Assembly (NCBI GenBank): GCA_015501585.1
Contig: JADNRY010000065.1
Location: forward strand, 186,001-250,000
Length of the DNA: 64,000 bases
Source of the DNA: Rhodocollybia butyracea
Lineage: Eukaryota > Basidiomycota > Agaricomycetes > Agaricales > Omphalotaceae
Direction of reading: 5' to 3'
Under the pieces are notes generated by a model, which saw only the letters and a program-made list of their open reading frames with translations, was not told the origin of the DNA and made no database searches. Below, in pieces: positions 20,634 through 34,792 of this stretch; positions within the stretch are counted from its first letter, which is position 1, and every line of letters starts with the position of its first letter. Position numbers and translations under genes: made by a program.

Positions 20634-23533
20634 TTATTGATTGTCCCCTGTTCCAGTCATTTGTCGCACCAAAAACATCCCACGTCCTTCATCAACGCTC
20701 TTTGATGACCTCATACCAATTACACTCTTTGGACGTGGTCTGAATGACCCTAGCTGTTTGGTAGGACTCAGACTTCGCGTTGGGCTCAACCCTCCGCCAG
20801 TGAGTTGCTTCAGGAGCGGACCATTTCCGTCTCCACCACTAAGGCCAGTGAATTGTCGTGCCAGAGTGGTTGTACCAGTATATTGGGGTGCGACTTTGTT
20901 TAGTGCAAGGGGTGCTCGTGTAGGCGACCATTGAGAAGAAGTAGGTGCTGCGGGAAGGAGGAGCTAACATCCAGAAAGGTCAGCTAGTCCAATATAATAC
21001 TTGTTCAAAACTCACCCAGCACTCTCGACAGTACACAGCGTTTTCGCCGTCAGTCTTGGCTGCGGAGTCCAGTCTTTTACCACATCCGGGTTCACCTTTC
21101 CTGCGCTCATCCCGGCCTCGGAGAACACCCTTCGCCGGTTTTTTTCTCCCCCCACAAACAAGACACATTATGTGCCATCTGGTACCATTCGGTCCTTGAA
21201 CACTACGCTCTCCTTCACTGATACCAAAGAACACTTGTGGCACAGATTTGTTGCAACCAGGACAGGCGTTTGAGCTTCCGAACCTCAAAGACGATGCCGA
21301 GCTTGAACTAGACAATATAGGAGCGCTTTCAGGGGGCGGGTATACCTTGAGGACACATACGAATTTGAATTGGGAGAGGATGGCGGCGAAGGCGAGGAGA
21401 GTGACGAAATCGACTTAGAGATAGTGTGTGTGCGACGTACGGGTAAAGCCTGAGTGGGAGGATCGGGGGCCTTTGGCACGGCGATCTTCGCCGGAGGTAC
21501 GCACTACATCGACAGAAAAGTCAGTAAAACTCATATCGTGAACATCGAATGGCTTACATCGACGTGGCATGGGCCTCCTTTTCCTTTGACAAATGCAGCT
21601 TGTTGCTGTGCTCCCTGCTGGAACTCCAATCCGCAGACAGAACAAGTAAAACAAGCAGTGTGGTAAGTTTTTAGAGCTCCCGTATCATCAGGGACTGTAA
21701 GGTATCGCCCTCCTTCACGTACAGAAAACAGTTGCTTGTGACACTTGGCACAACTGTTCGACTGTGATGCAGTCTGCTCCACTCTCGATCCTGTTGAACG
21801 GGGTTTAGGCAGCGGTTTTCTTGGGACAGGCGCTTTACTGGGAGTAGTCACAGGGGTAGTCTTTGTTGAGGAAAGACTTTTGTGTTTTGGCGTGTTATCT
21901 GGAGTATTCAACTGACTGTTCGTCTCTTCAATAATTACGTCGTGAGTATCCTCCAGAAAGCCCGAACGAGCATAGCGGGTCCCAAGACCTCGGCCGTACA
22001 GCTTGGCGACCAGAAAGGCATCATCTCCTTCGCCTGATAGGCGTGGAGGTGAATCAGGACCCACAGACGACTGAGTAGCAGAATCGGAGTAATCCGATAT
22101 TAAATCTGGGGTCCCAGCTTCACTAGGGCTGCCTAGAAGTTTATTGGGGAACGAACTGAGTGAGCCGGATGATCGCGAGATGCGCAGTCGTGAACGAAGG
22201 ACAGACGATGGTGGTGAGTGAGCCGGAGAAGCCTGAGAGCTGGAAGTCGACTTCATGAAACGTTGCTTCATTTCCTCGACTTGATCAGCAGTTACAGGGG
22301 AGGAAGGACTAGACAATCCTGTCAGCTGAGCAATGAGAAGTGAAGCTCGGTTACGGCTTTCTTCCGTGTCTGTTCGCGAAAGACGTTCGCTGCGGTTTAG
22401 TAGCGGACTGGAGTCAAGAGTCGATACGGGTCGTCGAGGAGAAGGTGAACGACTTAGAGAGTCGTAGCGATTGATCTTAGGGGATGTAGCAAGCATGCTG
22501 AGCCTTTGAGAAAGCTCTTCCAATGCAGGACTGGATTGGCGACTCTTGACGATACCCAAACGCTGTTCTAGCTCCTCCATCGCGGGGCTTCCTTCTCTGC
22601 TTTTAGAGTCAGGACTACTGAGACCGCCTAGATTACGCATTGGACTATCCATGCGAGCCGTGCTAGTCCGGTTCTTCTTTGGAGTACTGTCTCGCTTTAA
22701 GCAGCTATCGAAGCACTCTGCACAAGAAGGCTTTCCAAGAAGATCCACCATTGGCGAGTCACCGATATTTGTGCCGCAGCCTTCGCAAGTAAAGCAGCCC
22801 TTGTGCCAATAAGCACCACCGGCTTGGATATACGGTCCTTCTGATTTCAAAGCTAGAACAGCTCGAGAGCAGCCCGGACAGTCTCCTTTCGCACCTCCAT
22901 TGAGTGCAAAACAGTCGCGACAAAGGAAACGCATAGGCTTAGATGCTTCTCCGTATGGTTCCGGATAGATAGTGCTGTCTGGAGGGAATGCGGTACCACA
23001 AAAAGCACAGGCGTGAGATGCCAGCGATTCTTTGGATTGCAACACTGATCCATAAACCTTAGAAAGAGAGCCGGTGCTATGTGAATTGAGTGAAGGGAGG
23101 ATACCAGATTCTGGAGAAATAACTGTTGAGTTCTTCAATGGTGAAGGAGGACGATTTATCTGAGAGGTAGTCGCCGTAATGTGTTCTGTGACACGTTGAG
23201 CTATTGGGTTTGATGAAGATGAAGAGTAGGACGATAAGGGACGGGGAAACCGTTTAGTGGGCGAGGATGATGATGATGACGTTCCTGTAGTGTTGCTCTT
23301 TACTGCGCTGGTGTCTATTGGCTGAGGCTTCCTCGAAGGGGATTTGGAAACGTAAGTTTTCGCCCAAGGATCATTCGGCTTTTCTTTCCAGGCAACTACG
23401 GGAGCCACAGCCGTTCCACCGCACTGTCAAACTGGATTATTCGAAAGGCCGAAGAGGTAAAAGCCCGACGTACCTTGCAGCGGTCACCAGCCGCTGACGA
23501 TACTATCTCACCGCATCTTCTACAGAAACCCAT
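20634..23533 (-). CDS. LIM-domain protein, paxillin-like
   Basis: Multi-LIM scaffold probably acting at the actin cytoskeleton or in Rho-type signalling, as fungal Pxl1 and related proteins do. It starts MGFCRRCGEIVSSAAGDRCK and continues CGG after a 50-nt intron, a small zinc-ribbon-like N-terminus. A Ser/Pro-rich linker is followed by a LIM unit (CAFCGTAF ... CRDCFALNGGAKGDCPGC, YWHKGCFTCEGCG ... PSCAECF). A long disordered region with repeated S-P sites follows, then a second (CAKCHKQLFSVREGG ... YHTACFTCSVCG) and a third zinc unit (ACPGCNKSVPQVFF ... RWHIMCLVCGG ... GCGKRLDS ... VYCRECW). The last exon (about 20634-20962) is basic and Ser/Thr-rich. Introns near 20963-21015, 21308-21343 and 21500-21557. 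Exact partner is unknown. Confidence 0.85.
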
Positions 23534-25176
23534 TGTGCGCAGATAGATTGTCTCCAAAAGCCAAACCTCCTTGATACTCTGGGTCGAAGATGTAGTTAGA
23601 ACAAGCAATAGAGAGTTGAACCTCAGGGATACGGTCACATGTCCTTCGATATCGGAGCTGTCGGTCCGGATCAGTTACTTAGCACAGATGTACTTATATG
23701 GCAATCGTCTGGATAGATCTGCAGCGTGAGGTTTTAGTTTACAGTACAAGCTTATGACCCGTGACTACGTCACGGAGAGCAAGGAAGGAGGTGATGGTGG
23801 TACCATTGAACCTGGAATACCTGGGTTCTGTCAGAGGTAAATGCAACACACATTGCGCTGCACCTGTGTACCATAATCTATAGATGCACCCAGCCCTGGA
23901 CTCTGCTGTGGCAGAGAGATTTGCTGGAAATAAGTAAAAGATGAGCATACGTAGCTTTACAACTCCAGAAGAGTACAAATTGCTGGCTATATGATGTACT
24001 CACCCTAACCATGCTTGATTCTGGAGTGAAAAGATAAAATCCTGCTCAAATACATGCGGATGATTGGTGCTACTGGGAGTTGTACATGTGATGGCAGCCA
24101 AATGGTACTGCAATTGAAGGTTATCAACCTTGCAGAGACCCACAAAAATTCAATTGTTTTGGTGATGATAGCTACTACAGGGGAGCTCCAAAGCAGGCTT
24201 TCAAGTTTCAAGGGTTGAATTTTTGAAGCATTTCAATCTACTAATGAAAACAACTTCTTGCCTTTATTGATGATCAAGGACTCGAGATCTGGTTGGGGAT
24301 CTGGGCGGCGGGATGTACGCCTGCAGGTAGTCCACAGAAGGAACAGCTTCTGTATTTGTACATGAGATACTATTGAGCCAGATGAACCTCATACCAAGCA
24401 CGGCCCAGAACCATATTGTTGCTACAGATCACTGCGCAAATTGTGGAAAGAGGTCAAAGCTTGCGAGGTGTGGTACATATTTGAAAGCTTCTATTAGATT
24501 GTCAGGAAGCGGATTCTGGGAAGTATGTTTCCCGCCTTTGTTTATCTTGTGATGCTGCTGGATGACTTATCATTGTGTTATCCAGAAAACATGCCTAAGT
24601 TGTACAAATCAAATTCAGTCAATCGGGAAGCTCTTCTTTTCTTCCTGTCTAACATATGATTGTTTACACTTACTTACCTTTCTCAGAGTAGTAGATCTAC
24701 AAACATCTACAGTAAAATATGAACATACAGGTTTATACGGTATTTGCAGTAAGTTTACAGCATGGCGATTTACACGGATCCGGTTCTGCCGGCAGCCGCG
24801 CTAGATCTACTTAGTCACTATTACCAATCAAATTTAAGCGCCCCGACCGAATTTAAAGTATAGGATGTAGTAGTAATAACTGGAGTCATGAGTTAAAACG
24901 ACATCATATCCAACTTATCTTTACCTAATACAGCATGTACAAGTACTTATTAATATTGTGTGGCCAATGTGTGTTAATTACTAGGCAGTGGGCTGGAGTC
25001 AAGTTCCATTGTGTGGTCCAGCGATTTCCACACCCGTAAAAATAATGTTTAGGCCTGGAGTTACATAAGGACAATGGAACAGAGATTGTAATATTGTAAT
25101 CCCAAAATGACCAAAGGCTCCTAAGATTTCTTGAATCCTATAAAAGAGCGCTGGTTCCGCAGACAACTTCATCGAA
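23534..25176. other. Gene-poor 1.6 kb with a possible MYND-finger relic
   Basis: No intact gene. Around 24399-24490 the plus strand reads HCANCGKRSKLARCGTYLKA, the first half of a MYND zinc finger in which one cysteine (expected after CGT) is Tyr. About 70 bp downstream, YHCVIQKTCLSC resembles the second half. A TTAAGCGCC motif sits at 24834-24842. The 3' part should hold the F-box promoter. Otherwise nothing recognisable. Confidence 0.35.
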
Positions 25177-26605
25177 ATGTCCCTTTCCACTCTTCCACAA
25201 GAGATTTTCGATAAAATTGTTGATTATGTGGATGAACCCCGGGTCCTTCGCACACTAACCCTAACTCATCGGTTCTTTCTTCGCCCAGCTCAAACACATC
25301 TTTTCGGGTGCACGAGTATTGTCAATGTTGCCACAAAGCCCGCTTGCCCACTGGATCCTTGGGAACTCAATGACCAGAGCCTTCAGATAGTGTCCCTCCT
25401 TAAATCATCGTTAATGATTCCCTCGGTCATAACCCAACTTACCCTGTCATGTCGAGGCTCCGAGGCGCACACAAAGGAGTTCCTCTCCTATCCTCTCGGA
25501 GGTCTACGGTCCTTACGACTGTTGGGGCGGCATTTCCTAGGCACTATGACGAAACGAAGGTTCAAACGTTACCCGCATTCCTTCAACACAGTCCCTTTTT
25601 ACAGGAGCTTGAGATCTCAGACGCTGTGATTGGAGACCTACGACAGATATTTCCTTTCCCTCTAACATGTCCGAGTTTACTTTCGAATCTTGACGCGTTG
25701 ACAATTGAGAACATTGATTACTGTCCGTCTCAGGCCAAATGGCTCTGGCGCCACATTGAAGATCTTCTTTCCTTCACTCCCCCTATCTCATCGCCCGTCA
25801 TCCGACATCGTCTCACCCGGCTCACGTTGGGCCCCCAGCCGGATCCGGAGATCCTCGAATTTTGGTTCCTGCATCCTCGGTCAAATTTTGAGCTCAGTCA
25901 TATTTTATCAGAACCTGAAGTGGGATGTGAATGCAACGCATGCACACGCCATCTTCGAGAGCTCTGCTTCTTACCACTGGGGCTAGAACTCTCTGACCCA
26001 TATATCGAAGTTCTCAAAGCAGTTGGGAATGACCTGACCAGTGTAGAGTTTATGCGAGAACATGATTGGCAACCAGGTAAGCAAAGTTTCGAAAAATCTG
26101 CAAACATTTGACTCTCAGCTACCTTGTAGTCCCTCTGCTATATCACCTTTTTCCAAATGTCACCCATCTTACGATTGGGTACGTATGGAATGAACCAGGG
26201 TGCCTCCAATGGATCGAGGATTTACTTCGTCACACAAAAGTCAATCATCTCACATTTTGCCTGAATTATCGCGACATTCAAATTCTTGAAGAAGATCCTA
26301 ACCAGGGTTACATTGACCCACAGGACAATGGGGGACACCAAGAGGAGGATGACGGGGGATCTACGAGCAATGGTGGCTTTGTTTGGGACTTTGATCAAAA
26401 TCTTGCAACATTTTTGGAAGATTACGCTGACAGGAAGATAAAGAGAAATTGCAATGAGAAACTCCGCATCTCCTTTGTGACGAGGCGTAAGTCTCAAGGG
26501 AGACATCTAACAATTTGCAATCCTGGGGACTGTGCGCTAAAGGCTGTAGCTATAGCTCGGGATATCGGAATGGTCGAAATGGGCATGTATTTGGTTGAGG
26601 TATGA
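25177..26605 (+). CDS. F-box protein, apparent internal frame change
   Basis: Likely substrate adaptor of an SCF ubiquitin ligase. The N-terminus LSTLPQEIFDKIVDYVDEPR VLRTLTLTHRFFLRPAQTHL is an F-box. Leucine-rich segments follow (VITQLTLSCRGSEAHTKEFL, LGGLRSLRLLG), then in another frame LPAFLQHSPFLQELEISDAV and RHRLTRLTLGPQPDPEILEF, the type of C-terminal LRR-like region found in Agaricomycete F-box proteins. An intron near 26075-26128 joins to VPLLYHLFPNVTHLTIGYVW. The frame shifts between about 25520 and 25560. The only simple splice solution is a 32-nt intron (about 25512-25543), unusually short, so either that, a sequence error or an inactivating indel is present. The C-terminus ends MGMYLVEV. 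Confidence 0.6.
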
Positions 26606-26745
26606 TATCTCTCACTAGATCGCTTTTTGTATACGCTTGGTAGTCCTATCACTTTATGAACGACGTTAGAATCATAAGATCATGCAGTATCATAGCTTTG
26701 CGCGAGTTGCTGGGTTCCAGTCTACACGTTCAACCTGTGAATGAT

Positions 26746-28881
26746 TTAGTCAGGCAGTAACTCCCTTTTCAGCATTTCACCCACCATATCTGGTGTTAAA
26801 TCGGCTATTTTGGCAGCACCCATCAATTGCATAGCGGTAACTATCTCCCGTTCCAGAATGCTGATGAGCTTACGCACACCGGTTTCGCCATATGCCTGTT
26901 TTTGAAAAATCAGCGGGAGCCAGATAGTGTGTAGAACAGGCATACACTTTGAGCATAAAGGAATGGTCTACCAAGACCCACGGCTTTGGCCCCAAGGCAT
27001 GCAGCCTTTACTACGTCTACGCGATATGAGCGAAAAAAGATCACTGATATAGCCATTTAGTCACATACCAGTTCCGCGACGGATACCACCTGTTGTCCGA
27101 CAAGCCCGTGAGTGAACCGAGAGCATGCAAGACGACGCCAATAAAAGACTTACCATCGATATATACTGTAAGGAAGGAGATAGTCTAAAGTTAATCGCGA
27201 ATGTAACGTCATTCGGAAACGGTTTACCTTCCATTTTGTTGAATACTTCCGGATGCTGCGTTCGCAGACGGTATAGGGTTTCGAGCGGTGGGAAAGAGCT
27301 TTAAGATGATTTAGGTATGCCCTATCCTCAGTAACCTAGGTGTTGCAAAACTTACAATTCCAGTTGTCGTCCTATATCTATCATTAACCCTCAAACACAG
27401 TTCAGATTTTTACTCACACACCTCCGTGATTAGAAATAAGTATTCCGTCTACACCAGCCTCACATGCAAGAACGGCATCCTGCATACAGCTCGTCGTTAG
27501 AGAAATCGAGGCTAGCAGAGATAATTATTTTCATACCTCCACTCTTTGAATACCCTTGATCACTATCGGTAGTTTGGTGACGCTTCGAAGCCACGGAATA
27601 GTCTGGGTAGGTCAATTAGAACGACTGTATAAAGCATGCGGGTTTTTCAAACCTTTTCCCATGTCATGTCTCGATCGTCATTGACAATCAAGGCTCCTGC
27701 GGTACCAAGGCCAGAATTTGTGTCAGCAGCCCCCTCACCGTCATTGTAGACTTTGGTGCCATTTTCCTGGTCATCGAGGAACCAAGGACTTTTTATGTCA
27801 GTTTCTCGATTCCCGGGGACTATAGCATCCACAGTCAAGAAGATAGCTTTGTACCCCAACTGTTCGACTTCCTGAATTCGCTTTAAGGCTATTGCATCAT
27901 CCTTGTGCTTGTAAAGCTGGAAGAAGAGTGTTTGTGAAGGGGAGGATGCTGCTGCGATTTCGGCATAAGAAAGAGATGCATTCGAAGAAACCATTTGAAT
28001 GATTTGAGATGAAGCACAACCGCGGGTTATGTTAATTTCACCTAACACGGAAATCAGTCATAAGACGTTACAATATGACCGTGGACACGAACCAAGGGGG
28101 TGTCCCAGCTTTGCGAGTGCAGCTCCGCATACGAATATTGGAAGTGCTGTTTTAAAACCCAGGATAGTTGTTGAGGGATCACAGCGGGATACAGGCCGCA
28201 TTACGCGAGCTTTAAAGAAGAATCTACTGAAAGCCCGGGCATTTTCCTTGAAACCTAAACCCAAGGTTCAGACCAAATGTCAACAACTTTATCAACACTG
28301 ACTAATTTTATCGTCCGCGGCAGAGGAATAGTAAGACATTGCTTTGTGCGGAAGGACTTGCTTTGCGACTTCCTAAATATATCGTCAGACCAGCGCCTAC
28401 CTACAGAGTGAAAAAATGATTACCTCTATATCAGCTAGGCTGATGATGCGGTTTAATAGTGGGCGCTTCTTCATAGCCTGTTCTACACGGATTTCGTCTT
28501 TAGTTTTCCTCTTCAAAGATTCTTCCTGGGCAAGGTATCTGGACGCATCGGCATCGACGGGGCCTAGATGCTGAGATGGAGAGAGGTTCTTGTCAAGGGC
28601 GTCCGACGGATGTATAGGTTCATATACGCTTGTGGCATCACGTCCAGCGTATTTTAGAATGATAGCGGAGCCTCCGGGGTGTTCCTACACAAATAAGCAT
28701 ATCGGTATGTTCCTTTGATAATAAACATACCTGCAAGAATTCCGTTACATCGTACACTTGGTTCTTGATAATAACCCAACAAGATCTACAGGAGTGTAAG
28801 TGGGGACTCGAAAAAATTTCGACAAACCAAATATTACTGGACGTTGTTATGCTTGGAAACCTCCTGCAGTGACCACGGCAT
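26746..28881 (-). CDS. cyb2: L-lactate dehydrogenase (cytochrome b2 type)
   Basis: FMN- and heme-dependent oxidation of L-lactate to pyruvate with electrons passed to cytochrome c. The first exon MPWSLQEVSKHNNVQ joins at a GTAATA donor to SCWVIIKNQVYDVTEFL, a cytochrome b5 domain; the next exon has EHPGGSAIILKYAGRDAT, with the heme-ligand HPGG. The flavin barrel follows: RVMRPVSRCDPSTTILGFKT, LFFQLYKHKDDAIALKRIQE, ADTNSG, LPIVIKGIQRVEDAVLACEA, GVDGILISNHGG with RQLE (catalytic His and Arg), and AACLGAKAVGLGRPFLYA. About ten short introns. The ATG at 28881 leaves no room for a mitochondrial presequence before the b5 domain, unlike yeast Cyb2, so this form may be cytosolic unless an upstream exon exists. 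Divergent from the SAP-domain gene, 183 bp apart. Confidence 0.93.
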
Positions 28882-29064
28882 GGGTGGGGAATGCCGTGGG
28901 TGAGGGGAACACGCTTCAATTTATAGGATCGAATATCTGCGGAATTCGCGCGCCGGAAGCAGGACCGGTCTACCGAAAATCGCGTGACCGAATCCAACCT
29001 CGCGTTTGTCAACTTGTTCTAACTTCTTTGACCTTCAACATTTCCGTATCCTCATTTTGCTGTT
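28882..29064. promoter_or_regulatory. Shared promoter, lactate dehydrogenase / SAP protein
   Basis: 183 bp between divergent starts. Contains a TATA-like tataa element (within caatttatagga at about 28917-28928) suited to the minus-strand gene and a pyrimidine-rich tract before the plus-strand ATG. Confidence 0.45.
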
Positions 29065-31198
29065 ATGGCCCCGCTGGTGGACAGAACAGAATTAGAGGCT
29101 CTCAAACGCTCAGATCTTCAGAAGCTTTGCAAAGTATATACTTGTTGCCCATATTCCGCCAATCAACTTATTTCTTTGTCTTAGGACCATGGCCTGAGGG
29201 CGAACGTAAAGTCTGAAGAGATGATAGACATGCTCCTGGAAGCACAGTGAGCATTTGCATATATTGATCCTCTAATTTGTAACAATGCTTCCTGATAGGC
29301 AGAACACTGACAACTCCAAAAAGCAGCCCGGCCGACGATCAGTTTCAACAAGAATATCCAGTCGTCCTGCCGGTAGAACGAGCTCTATGATTGTCCATGA
29401 CATTGATGAAGAGGAAGAGGTAGAAGCAGAATCTGAAGCAGGTGCTGCAGAACAGGAGGCCGAGGAACAGCCAGAGCCAGAACCCGAACCCCCCCAGCCG
29501 CGTACCCGTAAAGCTAAAGAAACTCAGTTTAGACTCGGTGTTGGACGGCCCTTAGCTGCTGGTGGAAAGGGTGCTCGAGCAGTCACAAAATCAGTTAGCG
29601 TGTCGAAATCCAGGAAAGGAAAGAGAACCCAGAGTATCAAACCTACCGAGGCCACCATCGAAGAAGGTGGGACCTTTGTATCGGTCTTCTGGCCCAAGTT
29701 GCTGACCTGACCTCAGAATTGGAATCCGAAAAAGCAGAATCTGAGCCAAGTACGTCATGATCATTCATCGGTCCCTGTTCGTTTGGCTAATAGTACCAAT
29801 CACAGAAACCATTTATGAGGCTCCGATCCAAGAAGCATCTCCCCCCACACCGCCTGGTATGCCTCTCTCCGTGTCTCCCTCCGAAATCGACGCTCGTGTA
29901 AAGCAAGCGGTATGTCACCGTGTATACCAGTTTGCTGATCTCATATTCTTTTCCAGCTAAAACCGTTACATGATCAACTAAAGACACTCAAAGATGAACT
30001 CGGGCAGATGCAATCGTTGAAGAATGAACTGTCGCAGATGCGCACCAAAGCCGGCGATATTGACGTTTGGAAGCAAAAGGTCGAGACTCTTACCACTGAG
30101 GTAAAAGATCTCCGTGAAAGGGTGGCACTTGTGGACACTTTGAATACAGAACTTCAACAATTGAAGGAATCCATTTCAACTCAGCGGTCTTCTTCCACTC
30201 CAACGTCCGAAGAGGCTGCCTCTGGTTTTCGGACTCCTATTATGACTCGTCCCGGATCAAGGTGAACGTTTTGTATATCTGATATCTAATCATCATCAAG
30301 CTCAATATCATCTCCTCAGTAATCTCAGCGTCCCAAGAGCTCCAGCTTTGGTTGCCGAAGCTTCCACCTCAGGTCCAAGTTATCTGGCGCATCCTGGTAT
30401 CGCCCCGGTACTCCTGGGAAAACGACACCGAGATTCCACTGCCAGCAATGTCTCGGGTGTCGTGGAGGAAAGTGAGGAACGCGGTCTGTCTGAAGCAGAT
30501 TTGGTCAAGACCGTAATCCGTCCTAACAAGAAACGAGCAAAAGTAAGCGATGGTGGAGATGCCACAAAGGATGAAGATGCTCCCCGTGGCGCCAGCTTCA
30601 CTGTCTTTAGTGGCCCGGAGCCGGAGCCAGAGGATTCGTATACTGACCCTCCTCCCCCACTACGCCACTTCCTGCTTTCTACACCGCTAGTACTCCCCCG
30701 AATAATCCCAGCAATGCTGGTCCATCACGGCCTCGCGCAACCAGCTCGCAGGATGGCACCGAAAACGATGTGCCTTTCTCGTTCTCCTTTTTACCGGTCC
30801 CTCCTACCCCTGGACCTGTTAACCCATATTCGATGCCTAGTTTCCCCTATCCTGAACCCCCACAATCACCCACTCCCGTTCGTGGGGAGGGTAACTCCAG
30901 TACATTCATCGGCAGCCGTGACCGAACAGACATGTTCCAGGCCTTTGGCCTACCACCACCCACCCGCCCACGTTCTCGTCTTGAGCCCACGCTGCGTAGT
31001 CAGGAAGCCGAAATGGGGGCTTTCATCAATCCAGCTGCCCTCGATGCTCGCGGCACTTTGGAAACCGCTGACGAGTCTTCAGAAAGCTCTGGTATCAAAC
31101 GCACCATGTATGGCACTGAACTGGAGTCAGACACGCGTTTTGGTGATTTCGGTCTAGAGAGCGTAGCGACGGATTTCAATTGGACTGGCGCGTTTTGA
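29065..31198 (+). CDS. SAP-domain and coiled-coil protein
   Basis: Probable nuclear DNA- or chromatin-associated protein; no named ortholog recognised. The first exons encode ELEALKRSDLQKLCKDHGLR ANVKSEEMIDMLLE, a SAP-type helix-turn-helix motif. Then come a basic/acidic linker with Pro-Glu repeats, KPLHDQLKTLKDELGQMQSL and VETLTTEVKDLRERVALVDT (a coiled coil at about residues 250-320), and a Ser/Pro-rich C-terminal half with a basic cluster (RPNKKRAKV). It ends SVATDFNWTGAF. Introns: about 29132-29184, 29248-29298, 29662-29715, 29749-29805, 29909-29956, 30263-30320 and 30640-30692. The last one, starting gtatac and ending gctag, is required to keep the frame through STPPNNPSNAGPSRPRATSS. Confidence 0.7.
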
Positions 31199-32113
31199 TT
31201 GAATGGCTGGTTCCCTTTTTTGAACAAGTTTGGAGAATAATATTATTTTCTTTAAAAGTTTTCGACGGTTTTCCTTTACTCTTCTTTCTTGCATAGGCTT
31301 TTTCGCTTGTATCACCTCTTCGCGGCCTTGTGTCCATAGCTTCATAGTTTGTACAATGCATACTAGTTTGTAATACAAGACGCGGCTTCTCAAGGGCGCT
31401 TGTTTGTATCTCCTCTTAGGCGTCTTAACATACTGAACATTTAGTTAGATATTGCACCCAGATTACACCCACCAGTCAAACTACCTCTATTGATGTGAAC
31501 ACTAGTCCACTTCATATCATTACATTCACGTTTCTTGAAGGTTATCTGCACATGAAGTAGCCTACACTCAAGGTAATGCTTCCATTCGAATGGATGGTGA
31601 TTGTGAAGCGGCCCTTAGTACGCAGTGGCAAGAGGTATCTTCTTGAAAAGTTCAGAACCCGCACTAGGATAAGTCCAGGCTCAGGTTTGAACAGGGAATA
31701 TGATTTGAAAGCTTGCACCGTGACGGTCTCCGTGCTATGTAGCTATAATCCTCGATATTTTTTGGTGTTCTTTTCGGTTGCTTTCAGGTAATGTACATAT
31801 CGTAGATTTGGTTATGCTGAGCTAGGGCATAAGTGCACTGAGAATACTTGGAAATTTACGCCACTTTCTGCAGCTTTTGGGTCTAGCGAAGCCATTTTGT
31901 TTCTTGATTTGGATTTTCGATTTCTCTTGGACATAAGTGTACATATATATATATCAAGGGTGAAAAATGGCAGAACTTTATTCCACTGTATTTGAGGTTT
32001 TGCGATGAAAGGTGGGTTTTTATAGCCGTATCAACTGCGCGAAATAACGTATAATACATCCTGACGAATGGTAAGAAATAATAAATAAGTATGCTATGCG
32101 TAGAACGGGGTAC
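31199..32113. other. Intergenic, convergent 3' ends
   Basis: About 915 bp between the SAP gene and the MAP kinase stop. AT-rich with a short (at)n run at about 31943-31953. No gene-like frame or RNA recognised. Confidence 0.45.
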
Positions 32114-33533
<1,420 letters not shown>

Positions 33534-34792
33534 CGTTATGAGTATCAGTATTATCTTGGAACCAGCCAGTCAGAATTGGGTGCTAATACTCTCCACGATC
33601 GGATCCTTATAAATGCTTCGAATGCGGGAAAGCTGATACGCGAGTAAAGCTTTGCTGGAAACCGGCTGTGAGTGGACAGTGTTTTGCAATGGAAAATGGA
33701 ACATCCGAATACACCGACCGACGTTGAATCTATACGGACCATCACGGAAGCGCGTCTCGCGTCAAATCACAGTGATATATAGCACTTCATGCGATACAAA
33801 AGACTGCTTTCTGCTTGGGGCTGTAGAGAATCTCATTAAGTGAATATGGCTGACCAATACTGCATGGTGGTTTGAGGAGGGGGGCATGCCATACTGTTAC
33901 GAGTCGACTCCGGAGGAGATACTTACCAGCGTATGATATCAAGTCGTAGGCACGGCGACACGCCCGCCTTATACAGTCTTTCCGCGTTTCATGGGATACT
34001 TACTTGGCTCGACACTGGCGTACTACGATACCTTACCTTTTCAAGTCCTTTGAATCGATGTCTCCTGTCTCCATCTAATGCTATATCAAAATTCCACTAG
34101 GCCATCGGCGAATCTTGCACGCTTGAGGCCTTGATAGCAAGCTCTGAGTCCACTAGAAATTAAGCTACCAGTTAGCTCGAATCAAATGGGAAAGCGGAAG
34201 CAAAATTGCGCGGGATTGCCTATTTAAGACTGAAGTTTCTTCGACGAGCTTCGACGTGTCCGCTGTATACAACACACATAACCACAAAACGTTGTACATG
34301 TAATCGGATAGTCACTAGTAGTCAAGCACATCAGCCACAACAGATCAAGCACAGATCTTGTTGTCTTTCCGGTCCAGCGCAAGTCCTTTCGAAGCAGTGC
34401 AAGGCGGCTGGAGTCTGAGATGTTGCAATCCTTGCAGATTCTGTCAAGATTGCTGATGAGGACAAGGAAGATCAAGGACTGCAAAAGTCGGTTCAACGTG
34501 TTTGACCTTCATGGATGTAACTCAAGAGGAAAAGTGATGAAGGTTAACTTGAATTTCAAGTGTATCCAGCAGACGCATCGAGGAAGTAGGTAAAAAAAAG
34601 TTTTACTTCCACTTTCCACTTTCCCAAGCCCTACTGAGGTTTCTGAAATTCGGCAGAGGTAGTGGTTATCAAGCTAGCCAACAGTCCGAGAATTTGAAAA
34701 ATAACCAAAAATTACAAAGTACTTCGAGCCAAAGATGATTAACAGCGTGATACTAATACTAGCCAAATATAACGCAAAGAGACGGTACTTGA
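33534..34792. other. Long intergenic region upstream of MAP kinase
   Basis: About 1.26 kb with no supported gene on either strand. It holds the MAP kinase promoter/5' UTR and the 3' flank of Cbf5. Short open frames (for example 34206-34418 and 34224-34496) show no domain. Confidence 0.45.
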
